Origin: Tepidiforma sp.
Lineage (GTDB): Bacteria; Chloroflexota; Dehalococcoidia; Tepidiformales; Tepidiformaceae
Length of the DNA: 64,000 nucleotides
Reading direction: 5' to 3'
Assembly (NCBI GenBank): GCA_026003935.1
Contig: BPIE01000001.1
Coordinates: 310,001 to 374,000, forward strand
Of the stretch, positions 1-9,203 are shown in pieces. The translations under genes were made by a program, and so were the position numbers. The notes below the pieces were generated by a model, which was not told the origin of the DNA, ran no database searches, and saw only the letters and a list, made by a program, of their open reading frames with translations. Every line of letters begins with the position of its first letter. Within the stretch, counting starts at the first letter, position 1.

Positions 1-3000
1 TAGCGGTCGAGGAGCGATGGAAGGGCACCTTCAGACGCGGGCGCGAACGCACCTGGAACGCCCTGGGGAATGGCGACCCCAAGGGCGTCCCGGTACCGCA
101 CGGCATCTCCTGCGGGGATCCATCGCTCCTCTCCGGAAATGCGGACGGGACAAGCGCGCCCGGTGCGCGAGAGCTCCTGCAGCAGTGCTTCCGCTGGCGC
201 GGAAGGGTCGAGCCGTGCGCGGATTTCGGAATCCGCCAGGTCGCCGAGACGGCGAAGGAGGTCGTGGAGCCCATCGGCGTCTGCGGGCCGGCGGTAGTCG
301 CCCGCAAGCCCCTGCAGCTCGAGCTCGACGGCATCCACGATGTCCGGGTCAAGCATGTCGCGCAGGTCCGCCTCACCGAGGAGCTCGCGAAGCATCGCCC
401 GGTCGAGGGTGAGCGCTTGCGCCTTGCGTTCTGCGAGCGGGGCATCGCCCTCGTACATGTATGCCGCGATGTACTCGAACACCAGGGAGCGGGCGAAGGG
501 GGACGCATCGCGCACGACCGCCTCGCGCACTTCCACCTCGCGGCGTTCAATGCCGCTGAGTAGTTGTTGCAGGGCCGGGAGGTCGAAGACATCCTGGAGA
601 CATTCGCGGTACGTCTCGAGCACGATGGGGAAGGAGCCGTATTTGCTGGCAACGGCGAGCAGGTCCGCAGCACGCTGGCGCTGGAGCCAGAGCGGCGTCC
701 GGGCGCCGGGCCGACGGCGCGGCAACAGGAGTGCGCGGGCCGCGTTTTCGCGAAAGCGACCGGCGAAGAGTGCCGTGCCGCCGAGCCGTTCGATGACCAG
801 CTCCTCGACCTCGTCGGAGGGTGGCAGGAGCACCTCGACAGGAGGCGGCACCTCTGCGCCGCCGAGCCGGATTGCGATGCCGTCGTCGCTCCAGATGACA
901 TTCGCCTCGGCATAGCCGGCCTCGGCCAGTCGGGTTTCGATGGCCATCGCCCAGGGCGCATGCACTCGCCCCCCGTACGGGGAGAGTACGACGAGCCGCC
1001 AGTCGCCGAGTTCGTCGAGGTAGCGCTGCACGACAATTCTCCGGTCGGTCGGAACGTAGCCGGCAGCGCCTCGCTCGTCCCAGACGTAGCTCGCGAGGTT
1101 ACGGGCGGCGCGCCCGTCGAGGTCAGTGTTGGATTCGAGCCACCTGGCCGCCTCCGTCTCGTTCCCGAAGGATTCGAGCCGCCGTATGAGCGCTCCGACT
1201 GCCTCGCCCAGTTCGGCCGCGCGGCCGATGCCGTCACCGCGCCAGAAGGGCATCTTGCCGGGCTGACCTGGCGCCGGCGACACGATGACCCGGTCGCGGG
1301 TGATGCGCTCGATGCGCCAGGTGGTCGCGCCGAGGATGAACGTCTCGCCGGGGCGGCTTTCGTAGACCATCTCCTCGTCGAGCTCGCCGATACGCGGACC
1401 TTCTTCGCCAAGGTGGACGCCGTACAGGCCGCGGTCGGGAATCGTCCCGGCATTGACGATGGCGAGCCGTTTCGCGTCGCGGCGGGTAGAGACTATGCCC
1501 GAGTCTCGGTCCCAGGTGACCCGGGGCCGGAGCTCGGCGAACTCATCGGAGGGGTACATCCCGGCGAGCATGCCGATCACGCCCTCGAGCTGCTCCCTGG
1601 GGAGCGTCGCGAACGGGTAGCTGCGCCGGGCCATCGCGAGGAGGTCGTCGACGGTGAGGTCTTCGACCGCGCAGGCAGCGACGACCTGCTGCGCCAGGAC
1701 GTCGAGGGGATTTCGCGGCACCCGGGTCGCTTCGATGGCGCCCTCGCGCATGCGCGCGACGACGGCGGCGCACTCGAGGAGGTCGGACCGGTGCTTCGGG
1801 AAGATGCGGCCGCGGCTGATGCCGTCGACCTGGTGCCCGGCTCGGCCGACGCGCTGGAGCCCACTGGCGACACTCTTTGGCGACTCGATTTGCACCACGA
1901 GGTCGACCGCTCCCATGTCGATGCCGAGCTCCATCGAGCTGGTGCACACGAGTCCCGGCAGCTGGCCGGACTTCAGCTGCTCTTCAATCTGCAGCCGCTG
2001 CTCCCGTGAGACCGAACCGTGGTGCGCGCGGAGGAGTTCCGCACCGGCGAGCTCGTTGACACGTGATGCGACCCGCTCGGCCAGCCGGCGGTTGTTGACG
2101 AAAATCAGCGTCGAGCGGTGCTCACGGACGAGCCGGAGGATTTCGTTGTAGAACGCGGGCCAGACCGAGCTTCGCTGTTCGGGGCTGAGCTCGCTCTCGG
2201 GAATGGGGCCGGTGTAGTCGGCGGGCCTCGTCATGTCGTCGAACGGGACCACGACCTCGAGGTCCAGCGGCCGCGTGCTTCCTGCATCGACCACCCTGAC
2301 GGCCCGGTCGCCTCCGAGGTAGCGCGCAACTTCGTCGAGGGGCCGCTGCGTTGCGGAGAGCCCGATCCGCTGGAACTCACGACCGACAAGGCGCTCCAGC
2401 CGCTCCAGCGTGAGCGCGAGGTGCGCGCCGCGCTTGGTCGACGCCATGGTGTGGATTTCATCAACGATGACGGTTTCCACGGTGCGGAGGGTTTCCCGCG
2501 CCCGCGAGGTGAGCAGCAGGTAGAGCGACTCGGGGGTCGTGATAAGGATATCGGGAGGATTGCGGCGCAGGTCGTCGCGGGCGGCGGCGGGCGTATCACC
2601 AGTTCGGACACCGACGGTGATGTCCGGCTCCGGCAGGCCTTCCCGAAGTGCGGCAAGTCTCAGGCCTGCGAGCGGCGCTCGCAGGTTCCGTTCGACATCG
2701 TACGAGAGCGCCTTGAGCGGCGAGACATAGACGACCCTGACGCCTTCCCGGACCGTACGGCCGCCTCTACCTAGCGGGAGGGGCGGGCGTCGAACTAGCC
2801 TGTCGAGGCACCAAAGGAAGGCGGCGAGCGTCTTCCCGGAGCCGGTGGGGGCGAGCAGGAGCGTGTGCGCACCCGAGGCGATGGCGTCCCATCCGAGCTC
2901 CTGCGCCCGCGTAGGCGCTGCGAATGCGGATTCGAACCACGCGCGGGTCGGCGGACTGAATCGAGCGAGGATAGGTGCTTCGGGCGCGGCCATCTCGGCC

Positions 3001-3002
3001 AT
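1..3002 (-). CDS. lhr: Lhr-family ATP-dependent helicase, 3' end cut by window edge
   Basis: This is a superfamily 2 helicase of the large helicase-related (Lhr) group, which unwinds nucleic acid in DNA repair or RNA metabolism. About 1000 residues are visible and the C-terminus lies beyond the left edge. Reading the minus strand gives Walker A APTGSGKT near residues 51-58, a DEIH Walker B box near 181-184, and motif VI QRVGRAGH near residue 390. A long Lhr-core-like region follows. The start is ATG at 3002 (MAEMAAP); a second in-frame ATG at 2993 is equally possible. The gene sits 49 bp downstream of the small HxlR operon on the same strand and may be co-transcribed with it. Family assignment is firm; the biological role is inferred from the family. 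Confidence 0.9.
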   Translation of the reverse strand, partial: MAEMAAPEAPILARFSPPTRAWFESAFAAPTRAQELGWDAIASGAHTLLLAPTGSGKTLAAFLWCLDRLVRRPPLPLGRGGRTVREGVRVVYVSPLKALSYDVERNLRAPLAGLRLAALREGLPEPDITVGVRTGDTPAAARDDLRRNPPDILITTPESLYLLLTSRARETLRTVETVIVDEIHTMASTKRGAHLALTLERLERLVGREFQRIGLSATQRPLDEVARYLGGDRAVRVVDAGSTRPLDLEVVVPFDDMTRPADYTGPIPESELSPEQRSSVWPAFYNEILRLVREHRSTLIFVNNRRLAERVASRVNELAGAELLRAHHGSVSREQRLQIEEQLKSGQLPGLVCTSSMELGIDMGAVDLVVQIESPKSVASGLQRVGRAGHQVDGISRGRIFPKHRSDLLECAAVVARMREGAIEATRVPRNPLDVLAQQVVAACAVEDLTVDDLLAMARRSYPFATLPREQLEGVIGMLAGMYPSDEFAELRPRVTWDRDSGIVSTRRDAKRLAIVNAGTIPDRGLYGVHLGEEGPRIGELDEEMVYESRPGETFILGATTWRIERITRDRVIVSPAPGQPGKMPFWRGDGIGRAAELGEAVGALIRRLESFGNETEAARWLESNTDLDGRAARNLASYVWDERGAAGYVPTDRRIVVQRYLDELGDWRLVVLSPYGGRVHAPWAMAIETRLAEAGYAEANVIWSDDGIAIRLGGAEVPPPVEVLLPPSDEVEELVIERLGGTALFAGRFRENAARALLLPRRRPGARTPLWLQRQRAADLLAVASKYGSFPIVLETYRECLQDVFDLPALQQLLSGIERREVEVREAVVRDASPFARSLVFEYIAAYMYEGDAPLAERKAQALTLDRAMLRELLGEADLRDMLDPDIVDAVELELQGLAGDYRRPADADGLHDLLRRLGDLADSEIRARLDPSAPAEALLQELSRTGRACPVRISGEERWIPAGDAVRYRDALGVAIPQGVPGAFAPASEGALPSLLDR

Positions 3003-3051
3003 TGTGCCAGAATCGACGTCCGGCGCACAGATGTTCTAGTGGCCCGAAGGG

Positions 3052-3483
3052 TTACTCTTTCCGGGCAGCAGCTCGCCTGGTCGCCCTGGTTGAAGTCCGT
3101 TTCGCGGCGGAGGGAAGGTCGGTGATGAATCCGAGTCGGTGGCGCCGGGCGTCGTGCTCGGGATGGATTTCGACGCGGAAAATCGTCTGGTACGGGATAA
3201 ACACCTGCGTGGTGTGCTCATGGTCGGGGCTCGACGTTTGCAGCGCCACCCATTGGTCAGCGACACCGCTGATGCCATTCACGTAATGGGTCACGCCGTC
3301 GATGGTGGTGAGTTCGACCACCGGAACCTCGCAGTTGACCTGCGAGCAGAACGCGGCGATGGCTGGCGGGAGGACGTTCTCGAAGAAGTTGCGGTCGAAT
3401 GGGGCACCATTGCCGGTTGCTGCAGCCGCGGGAACGGCTGCTACCCCAGGAGGAAGGTAAATGACTCGGGAGGGCTGGGTCAT
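3052..3483 (-). CDS. Hypothetical protein downstream of HxlR regulator
   Basis: This 143-residue protein of unknown function has a start codon (ATG 3483) overlapping the stop of the upstream HxlR gene in an ATGA arrangement, so the two are probably translationally coupled. The N-terminus is Ala/Pro-rich (YLPPGVAAVPAAAATG). The middle contains a soluble segment with FFENVLPPAIAAFC, and the C-terminus is Arg/Lys-rich and looks disordered. No catalytic motif or membrane segment is recognised. The reading frame extends further upstream, but that part lies inside the HxlR gene, so the overlapping ATG is preferred. Confidence 0.7.
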   Translation of the reverse strand: MTQPSRVIYLPPGVAAVPAAAATGNGAPFDRNFFENVLPPAIAAFCSQVNCEVPVVELTTIDGVTHYVNGISGVADQWVALQTSSPDHEHTTQVFIPYQTIFRVEIHPEHDARRHRLGFITDLPSAAKRTSTRATRRAAARKE

Positions 3484-3947
3484 TCCGGAAGCGTAGGCTG
3501 CCGCTCGCGCCCCGGCAACCGGGCCTGTTCGCGGCCCACGATGCGGACCCGCCGCCGGGGAGCTTCCCGAGCACACGTGGGGCAGTGGTACACCACGCTG
3601 ATGCCGTGGCCGCATTCGCCATCAACGAGGGTGAGGTCGGCCTCGGCGTAGCGCTGTCCCCAATCGGCGAGGGCGCCGACCACCACACCGAGCGCGTGCC
3701 CACGGGGGGTCAGGCGGTATTCGAAGCGGCGCGGTCGGTCCTGGTACAGACGCCGCTGAACGATCGCGGCGGATTCGAGCGCGCGAAGGCGGCTGGCGAG
3801 GACCGCGGGGGGAATGCCCTCAACCGACTCGCGGAGCTCATTGAACCGCCGGCGGCCGCGCAGGAGGTCGCGGACGATGAGGAGCGTCCAGCGGTCACCG
3901 ACGAGCTGCAGGGTTGCGGCAACGGGGCAACGGACCGAGCGGTTCAC
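3480..3947 (-). CDS. HxlR-family transcriptional regulator
   Basis: This winged-helix regulator of the HxlR/MarR-like group has 155 residues. The HxlR signature is clear: CPVAATLQLVGDRWTLLIVRDL at the N-terminus, then RFNELRESVEGIPPAVLASRLRALE as recognition helix and wing, and YRLTPRGHAL. After the roughly 110-residue DNA-binding domain there is a short tail with a CGHG...CPTC cysteine/histidine cluster (residues about 111-126) that could bind a metal. That tail is unusual, since many HxlR proteins end near residue 110-120. A promoter-like TTGAAC-N17-TAGCAT lies just upstream on the same strand. The target is unknown; the coupled downstream gene or the divergent FO synthase are candidates. 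Confidence 0.88.
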   Translation of the reverse strand: MNRSVRCPVAATLQLVGDRWTLLIVRDLLRGRRRFNELRESVEGIPPAVLASRLRALESAAIVQRRLYQDRPRRFEYRLTPRGHALGVVVGALADWGQRYAEADLTLVDGECGHGISVVYHCPTCAREAPRRRVRIVGREQARLPGRERQPTLPE

Positions 3948-3974
3948 TGGTAGCCTCCGGCTATCGGTTGCGAT

Positions 3975-4003
3975 ATGCTACGCGCGCGCAGGGGTCAGTT
4001 CAA
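3975..4003 (-). promoter_or_regulatory. Candidate sigma70-type promoter for the HxlR gene
   Basis: On the minus strand, TTGAAC (4003-3998) and TAGCAT (3980-3975) are separated by 17 bp. Each hexamer matches 4 of 6 consensus bases. Transcription would start about 20 nt upstream of the HxlR start codon. Pattern match only. Confidence 0.35.
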
Positions 4004-4043
4004 GTCATGAAGTTACCCCAAGTCGGCGCGCCGGGACCCTGCC

Positions 4044-6494
4044 ATGCTCGAAGTCACCCGCGGCATCCTCCAGCGAGCACTCGACGGCGTGCTGCCGAGC
4101 GACGAGGAGGCGGTCGCCCTCGCGGACGAGACCGAACTGCAGCCGCTGCTCGAGACGGCGCAAGCGCTTCGCGACCGGGGCCACCGGAACGTCATCTCGT
4201 ATTCGCGCAAGGTGTTCATCCCGCTCACACAGCTGTGCCGGGATGTGTGCCACTACTGCACGTTTGCCCGGCCGCCACGCCCGGGAGAGCGTGCCTACCT
4301 GCTGCCAGACGAGGTGCTGGAGATCGCGCGGGCGGGAGCAGCGGCGGGCTGCCACGAAGCCCTCTTTACGCTCGGAGATAAGCCTGAGCTGCGCTACCGC
4401 GTGGCCCAGCGGGAGCTCGATGAGATGGGCTACCCATCGACCATCGCGTACCTCGCGGCGATGGCCGAACTCGTGTTCCGGGAAACGGGCCTCCTGCCCC
4501 ACGCCAACCCGGGCGTCATGACCGCCGAGGAAGTCGGGATGCTCCGCAAGGTGTCGGTGTCGCAGGGCATCATGCTGGAGAGCGTTGCGGAACGGCTCTT
4601 CACGGAGAAAGGGGCCGTGCACTACGGTTCGCCCGACAAACGGCCTTCGGTCCGTCTTGCCACGATCGCCGAGGCAGGCCGGCAGCAGGTCCCGTTTACC
4701 TCGGGCATCCTCATCGGGATAGGCGAGACCCGGCGCGAGCGCATCGAATCGCTGCTCGCGCTGCGGCGGCTGCATGCCGAGTACGGGCATATCCAGGAGA
4801 TTATCGTCCAGAATTTCCGCGCCAAGCCCGGTACGAAGATGGCCGATGCGCCGGAACCGGACCTCGAGGACCTGCTCTGGACCATCGCCATTGCCCGGGT
4901 CGTCTTCGGGGCGGAGATGAACATCCAGGCGCCGCCCAACCTGAGTTATGACGAGTATCCACGCCTCGTTGCCGCGGGGCTGAACGACTGGGGCGGCGTC
5001 TCGCCGGTGACGCCGGACCATGTGAACCCGGAGGCGCCGTGGCCTCACCTCGAGCAGCTCCGCCAGCGCACGGCCGAGTGCGGCAAAGTGCTTGTCGAAC
5101 GGCTTCCGGTCTACCCGTCGTATGCGCTGGACAGCGAGCGCTGGCAGGACCCCGCCATGCGCACGGCCGTCATCCGCAGCATCGACGCGGAAGGGTTCGC
5201 CCGGATGGACCGATGGTCGCCGGGTGACCCGGAGGTGGAGCCTCCGCCGGCCGATATTCCGCGCCGCCTGGACCGGGGTCGCGGTCTTGACACTTCGACA
5301 GCTGAAGTACGGGCCATCCTTGCCGCGAGGGAGCGCGGCGCAGACCTGACTGAAGCACAAATCGAGCGGCTCTTCCACGCCCGGGGGGATGACTACCACC
5401 TGGTCTGCGAGGCAGCGGACCGGCTCCGGAAGCAGGTGAACGGCGACACCGTCAGCTATGTGGTGAACCGGAATATCAACTATACGAACATCTGCTACTT
5501 CCGGTGCCAGTTCTGCGCCTTTGCGAAGGGGAAGCTGAGCGAAAGCCTGCGGGGCGTCCCCTATGACCTCGACCTCGAGGAAATCGTCCGCCGGGCGCGT
5601 GAAGCCTGGGAGCGCGGCGCGACCGAGGTGTGCATGCAGGGGGGCATCCACCCCGAGTACACCGGGGAGACCTACCTCCGCATCCTGCGGGCAGTGAAGA
5701 CCGCGGTCCCGGGGCTGCACATCCACGCCTTCTCGCCACTCGAAGTTTCCCAGGGCGCGGAGACGTTGGGTATCACGGTCCGAGAGTTCCTGCTGCGATT
5801 GCGGGAGGCCGGCCTGGGCACACTCCCCGGTACTGCGGCGGAGGTGCTGGACGATGAGGTGCGCGTGACGCTGTGCCCGGACAAGCTGAGCACCGACCAG
5901 TGGCTGCGGGTCGTCGAGGAGGCGCACCGGGTCGGGTTCCGAACGACGTCCACGATCATGTACGGGCACATCGATCGCCCGCGAAACTGGGCGCGCCATC
6001 TGGTGGCGCTGCGCGAGCTGCAGAAGCGAACGGGCGGCATCACCGAGTTCGTACCGCTTCCCTTCGTTCACATGGAAGCGCCGATCTACCTGAAGGGCCG
6101 GGCGCGTCCAGGGCCGACATTCCGCGAGGCGGTGCTCATGCATGCCGTGGCGCGGCTGGCACTCCACCCGTACATCACCAACATCCAGGTTTCCTGGGTG
6201 AAGATGGGGGTCCCGGGAGTCCGGGCCTGCCTCGATGCCGGGGTCAACGACATGGGTGGCACCCTCATGAATGAGAGCATCTCGCGCGCCGCCGGCGCCG
6301 GGTTTGGGCAGGAGTTGCCACCTGAAGAAATGGAACGGGTCATCCGGGAGATGGGGCGGACGCCTCGACAACGCACCACGACCTACGGGACTGCACCGGA
6401 AGAGCGAGTCATCGCGTCGTTCAGCGCGGCTCCGCTGACACCGGTGGTGCTGACCCCGGTCAAGAAGTACGAACGGGTCGGAGCATCGAGCTAG
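4044..6494 (+). CDS. fbiC: FO synthase, fused CofG-CofH (FbiC type), radical SAM
   Basis: This bifunctional 7,8-didemethyl-8-hydroxy-5-deazariboflavin synthase makes the deazaflavin chromophore of cofactor F420 from tyrosine and a ribityl-uracil. It has 816 residues, the length of actinobacterial FbiC. Two radical-SAM modules are visible. The CofG half has CRDVCHYC with cysteines at 65, 69 and 72. The CofH half has CYFRCQFC with cysteines at 484, 488 and 491, so both CxxxCxxC cluster motifs are intact. In archaea and many bacteria the two halves are separate genes. No strong ribosome-binding site precedes the ATG. The gene converges on an F420-type LLM oxidoreductase, and the two stop codons overlap. 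This supports F420 metabolism in the organism. Confidence 0.96.
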   Translation: MLEVTRGILQRALDGVLPSDEEAVALADETELQPLLETAQALRDRGHRNVISYSRKVFIPLTQLCRDVCHYCTFARPPRPGERAYLLPDEVLEIARAGAAAGCHEALFTLGDKPELRYRVAQRELDEMGYPSTIAYLAAMAELVFRETGLLPHANPGVMTAEEVGMLRKVSVSQGIMLESVAERLFTEKGAVHYGSPDKRPSVRLATIAEAGRQQVPFTSGILIGIGETRRERIESLLALRRLHAEYGHIQEIIVQNFRAKPGTKMADAPEPDLEDLLWTIAIARVVFGAEMNIQAPPNLSYDEYPRLVAAGLNDWGGVSPVTPDHVNPEAPWPHLEQLRQRTAECGKVLVERLPVYPSYALDSERWQDPAMRTAVIRSIDAEGFARMDRWSPGDPEVEPPPADIPRRLDRGRGLDTSTAEVRAILAARERGADLTEAQIERLFHARGDDYHLVCEAADRLRKQVNGDTVSYVVNRNINYTNICYFRCQFCAFAKGKLSESLRGVPYDLDLEEIVRRAREAWERGATEVCMQGGIHPEYTGETYLRILRAVKTAVPGLHIHAFSPLEVSQGAETLGITVREFLLRLREAGLGTLPGTAAEVLDDEVRVTLCPDKLSTDQWLRVVEEAHRVGFRTTSTIMYGHIDRPRNWARHLVALRELQKRTGGITEFVPLPFVHMEAPIYLKGRARPGPTFREAVLMHAVARLALHPYITNIQVSWVKMGVPGVRACLDAGVNDMGGTLMNESISRAAGAGFGQELPPEEMERVIREMGRTPRQRTTTYGTAPEERVIASFSAAPLTPVVLTPVKKYERVGASS

Positions 6495-7537
6495 CCGGTT
6501 GCGCCCTCGCTCGTCCCGGCCAGGTCCGCCATCAGGCGGAGAGCCTCGGGCTGGCGCGACTGCACGAGCAGTGTCGTGACGCCGGCGTCTTCCCAGTCGC
6601 GGAAACGGGCAGCGATGCGTGCTGGAGGCCCGACGAGCGACATCTCATCGGCGAGTTCGTCGGGGACCGCCGCCTCGGCCTCCTGTTTTCGGCCGGCAAG
6701 GTAGAGCTCCTGGATGCGCCTGGCGGCATCGCCGTAGCCGTACTTGATGGCCATTTCGTTGTGGAAGTTCTTCTCGCGGGCACCCATGCCGCCGATGTAG
6801 AGGGCGAGGAACGGCTTTTGCGCGGCGAGGAGTGCGCCGACGTCGTCCCCAATCGCCACGGTGCAGCCGGCAGCGATATCGAAATCCCGCCAGCCTTTCC
6901 CATTCCCTGCGCGACGGAAGCCTTCCTCCAGGTGGGGGCGGAAGAGGTGCATGCGGCGGGGCGAGAACCAGATGGGGAGCCAGCCGTCGGCGAGCTCGGC
7001 GGTCATGCGGATGTTTACCGGGCCCATGGTTGCGAGGTATACCGGCAGCTGACGTCCGTGGAGGATGCTCTTGAGGGGCTTTCCCAGCCCGGCGGCGCCG
7101 GCTCCGTCGAAGGGAAGGCGGTACTCGGTGCCGGCGTAGGTGACCGGTTCCTCGCGTGCCCAGATTTTCCGCAGGATTTGCACGTATTCCCGCATCCGCA
7201 CGGCCGGGCGCCCGTACGGGACGCCGTGCCAGCCTTCGACAACCTGGGGGCCGCTGAGTCCCAGACCGACCATGACGCGCCCGCCCGAGAGCGCATCGAG
7301 TGTGGACATCGTCATGGCGGTCATGGCCGGCGTTCGGGCCGGGATTTGCATGACGGCAGTGCCGAGGCGGATGCGGCTGGTCTGCGCTGCGAGCCACGCA
7401 AGAGGCGTGACGGCATCGGAGCCGTAGGCCTCGGCGGTCCAGACCGAATCGTAGCCCAGCGATTCCGCGTACCGGACCAGGTGGAGCGGGATTTCGAGCC
7501 GGGAGCCGGAGTAGCCGATGTTGAGTCCGAGTTTCAT
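6491..7537 (-). CDS. LLM-class, probably F420-dependent oxidoreductase
   Basis: This luciferase-like TIM-barrel oxidoreductase has 348 residues. The start is MKLGLNIGY, typical of F420-dependent LLM proteins. Other family features are [20 protein letters not shown], then [18 protein letters not shown], and [21 protein letters not shown] hydride-transfer role using F420H2 is inferred from subfamily resemblance and from the adjacent FO synthase; the substrate cannot be told. An upstream in-frame extension exists, but the ATG at 7537 matches family N-termini. The gene lies 13 bp downstream of the response regulator on the same strand, so the two are likely co-transcribed. Confidence 0.88.
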   Translation of the reverse strand: MKLGLNIGYSGSRLEIPLHLVRYAESLGYDSVWTAEAYGSDAVTPLAWLAAQTSRIRLGTAVMQIPARTPAMTAMTMSTLDALSGGRVMVGLGLSGPQVVEGWHGVPYGRPAVRMREYVQILRKIWAREEPVTYAGTEYRLPFDGAGAAGLGKPLKSILHGRQLPVYLATMGPVNIRMTAELADGWLPIWFSPRRMHLFRPHLEEGFRRAGNGKGWRDFDIAAGCTVAIGDDVGALLAAQKPFLALYIGGMGAREKNFHNEMAIKYGYGDAARRIQELYLAGRKQEAEAAVPDELADEMSLVGPPARIAARFRDWEDAGVTTLLVQSRQPEALRLMADLAGTSEGATG

Positions 7538-7550
7538 CGTGTTCGGGGGT

Positions 7551-8225
7551 TCATGCGGTGAACCGGTAGCCCTTTCCGCGGATGGTTTGGATGGCGTCGC
7601 TCGCACCGAGGACGTCGCGCAGCTTTTTCCGGAGGTTGCTCACGTGGGCGCGTACGAGCGTGCTGGCGCCCGCCGCGTCGTGGTACTGCCAGACATCCAC
7701 GAGGAGGTCGCGGGGATGGAGGGTTTCGCCCTCGTGCTCCATGAGGTAGGCGAGCAGCGTCGCTTCGATGTTGGTGAGATGGACCTCGCGTTCGCCGCAG
7801 CGGAGGCGATTCGAGCGAAGGTCGAGGTCGAGTCCGCGGCTGTTGTGGTCGCGGCCCGGGAGGCCGACGCGCTCGCGCAGGGCTTCACCCACCGCTTCGA
7901 GGGGGAAGGGCTTCTTGATCACGGCGCCGTCGATGCGGAAGTTCGGCCGGCGCGCCCCTTTGTGGAGGAGGTAGATGAGCGCCGGCTGCTTCCGCTGGAA
8001 GGTCGATGCGAGCCATTGGTTGAACTGCTGGAAGGTCGCGCCGGCCTCACCGCGGGGAAGACCCTGCACATCGACGACAAGGGCGTCGAACCAGAGCGCG
8101 GCGAGCGTCTCCATGGCTTCGTCGTATGAGCCGGCGCTGCCGGCGGCGTAACCGCGCTCGCGGACATAGTCGGTCACGGCGGTTCGTGTGCGGGGTTCGC
8201 GGCTGATGACGAAGACAGATGGCAT
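7551..8225 (-). CDS. OmpR-type response regulator with atypical receiver domain
   Basis: This DNA-binding regulator has 224 residues. The C-terminal half is a clear OmpR/PhoB winged helix: [20 protein letters not shown], then [14 protein letters not shown], ending in [13 protein letters not shown]. The N-terminal receiver-like domain (residues 1-115) keeps a possible phospho-acceptor Asp ([10 protein letters not shown]) and the Lys of IKKPF. The acidic pair normally following the first strand is replaced by SREPR, so magnesium-dependent phosphorylation is doubtful. No histidine kinase lies nearby. It precedes the LLM oxidoreductase by 13 bp. The ATG at 8225 starts the receiver fold directly. 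Confidence 0.85.
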   Translation of the reverse strand: MPSVFVISREPRTRTAVTDYVRERGYAAGSAGSYDEAMETLAALWFDALVVDVQGLPRGEAGATFQQFNQWLASTFQRKQPALIYLLHKGARRPNFRIDGAVIKKPFPLEAVGEALRERVGLPGRDHNSRGLDLDLRSNRLRCGEREVHLTNIEATLLAYLMEHEGETLHPRDLLVDVWQYHDAAGASTLVRAHVSNLRKKLRDVLGASDAIQTIRGKGYRFTA

Positions 8226-8273
8226 ACGGACTATGCGGCTAGCTGGCTGACCGGCTGGTAAAGGCGTTGCTGC

Positions 8274-8302
8274 ATCTTGTGAACGGGGTTCTTGGGTGTC
8301 AA
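8274..8302 (-). promoter_or_regulatory. Possible promoter for the response regulator
   Basis: The minus strand carries a perfect TTGACA (8302-8297) followed after 17 bp by CAAGAT (8279-8274), a weak -10. It lies about 50 bp upstream of the response-regulator start, in an intergenic stretch (8226-8432) that holds nothing else recognisable. Confidence 0.3.
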
Positions 8303-8432
8303 GGACATACGACCCCAGACCAAAGCACAAATCCCTCCACGTTTGCGACGCTGGTGCGCTGCAGCCGGCGAGGGGGCGGCGCCGGAAGGGCAGCATACCT
8401 GTCCGGCTCAGGGCCCGTCCTGCATGCTTTCG

Positions 8433-9203
8433 TTAGGGTTCAGAGGCTCCGACCAGCACGTAATCCACGTCCTGCAGCCCGTGGACGCGCGCCTTGATAA
8501 CGCGATGGGGCGCCTCCACCTCGACCCACGCGAACTGCGTGATGGTCGACGTGCTGATGCGCACCTTCCACGTCCGGAAGGTGCCGGCCGGTACGGTGAC
8601 CTCTTCCTCGCCTTCGACGCGAAGCCTGACGTCGAATACTGCACCCGTGGCGGCCGAGGCGTTGCGGTAGCTGCCTTCGTACCCGGTGCGGAGGTCGATG
8701 CCGCGGACGAGCCACAGCATCGACTCGTCGTCGTAGTAAGCGGGGTCCGGGTTCTCGTCTGTAGCTTTGGGGAGGTCGCGTTCGGTCTGCCGGCGTTTTC
8801 CGTTGTCGTCTGCTTCGTATTTCACAACGGGGTACGCGTAGGTAGCCGTGAACGAAATCCGGCGATTCTTCTCTGCGTCCGTCTGGACGCGAGTCGAACG
8901 GATGGGTTCGAGGGTGACCTCATCGACCTCTACCGAGCCATCGTCGCGGTGGGGGCCGGGTTCATCACTGCAGAGGCGGGTCAGACGCGTGATGCCGGGA
9001 CCTGCGTCGACGTCAGTTTCGAGAATGCAGGTCCCGTAGGGGTCCCGACCGCTCGCGAGCAGGTCGTAGATGTAGCGTTCGTCACCGGTCCACGGAGGTC
9101 CGAGGAAGACGCGCTCGGCAGGGTAGGACTCAGTGCCCGCGCAGGCGGAGAAGAGGGCAGCAGCCAGGGCCGCCGGAATTGTGAAGAGGATACGTCGTTT
9201 CAA
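8433..9203 (-). CDS. Predicted lipoprotein of unknown function
   Basis: This 256-residue exported protein has a lipoprotein signal peptide: a basic start (KRR), a hydrophobic stretch (ILFTIPAALAAALF) and a lipobox ending FSAC, so Cys near residue 20 would be lipidated. The mature part is acidic and beta-rich, with a stretch EEEVTVPAGTFRTWKVRIS that resembles DUF3108-like outer-surface proteins; that match is tentative. The TTG start at 9203 is chosen because it overlaps the stop of the threonine aldolase gene (TTGA) and gives a proper signal peptide. No ATG gives as good an N-terminus. Confidence 0.7.
   Translation of the reverse strand: MKRRILFTIPAALAAALFSACAGTESYPAERVFLGPPWTGDERYIYDLLASGRDPYGTCILETDVDAGPGITRLTRLCSDEPGPHRDDGSVEVDEVTLEPIRSTRVQTDAEKNRRISFTATYAYPVVKYEADDNGKRRQTERDLPKATDENPDPAYYDDESMLWLVRGIDLRTGYEGSYRNASAATGAVFDVRLRVEGEEEVTVPAGTFRTWKVRISTSTITQFAWVEVEAPHRVIKARVHGLQDVDYVLVGASEP

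Noticed and set aside
564-2009. Plus-strand open frame of about 480 codons in the first 2 kb
   Set aside because: It lies opposite the Lhr helicase, whose motifs are all on the minus strand; the frame has no family features.
4005-6371. Long open frame antisense to the FO synthase gene
   Set aside because: High GC keeps antisense frames open. Its translation is Arg/Pro/His-rich without any fold, while the sense strand encodes a complete radical-SAM enzyme.
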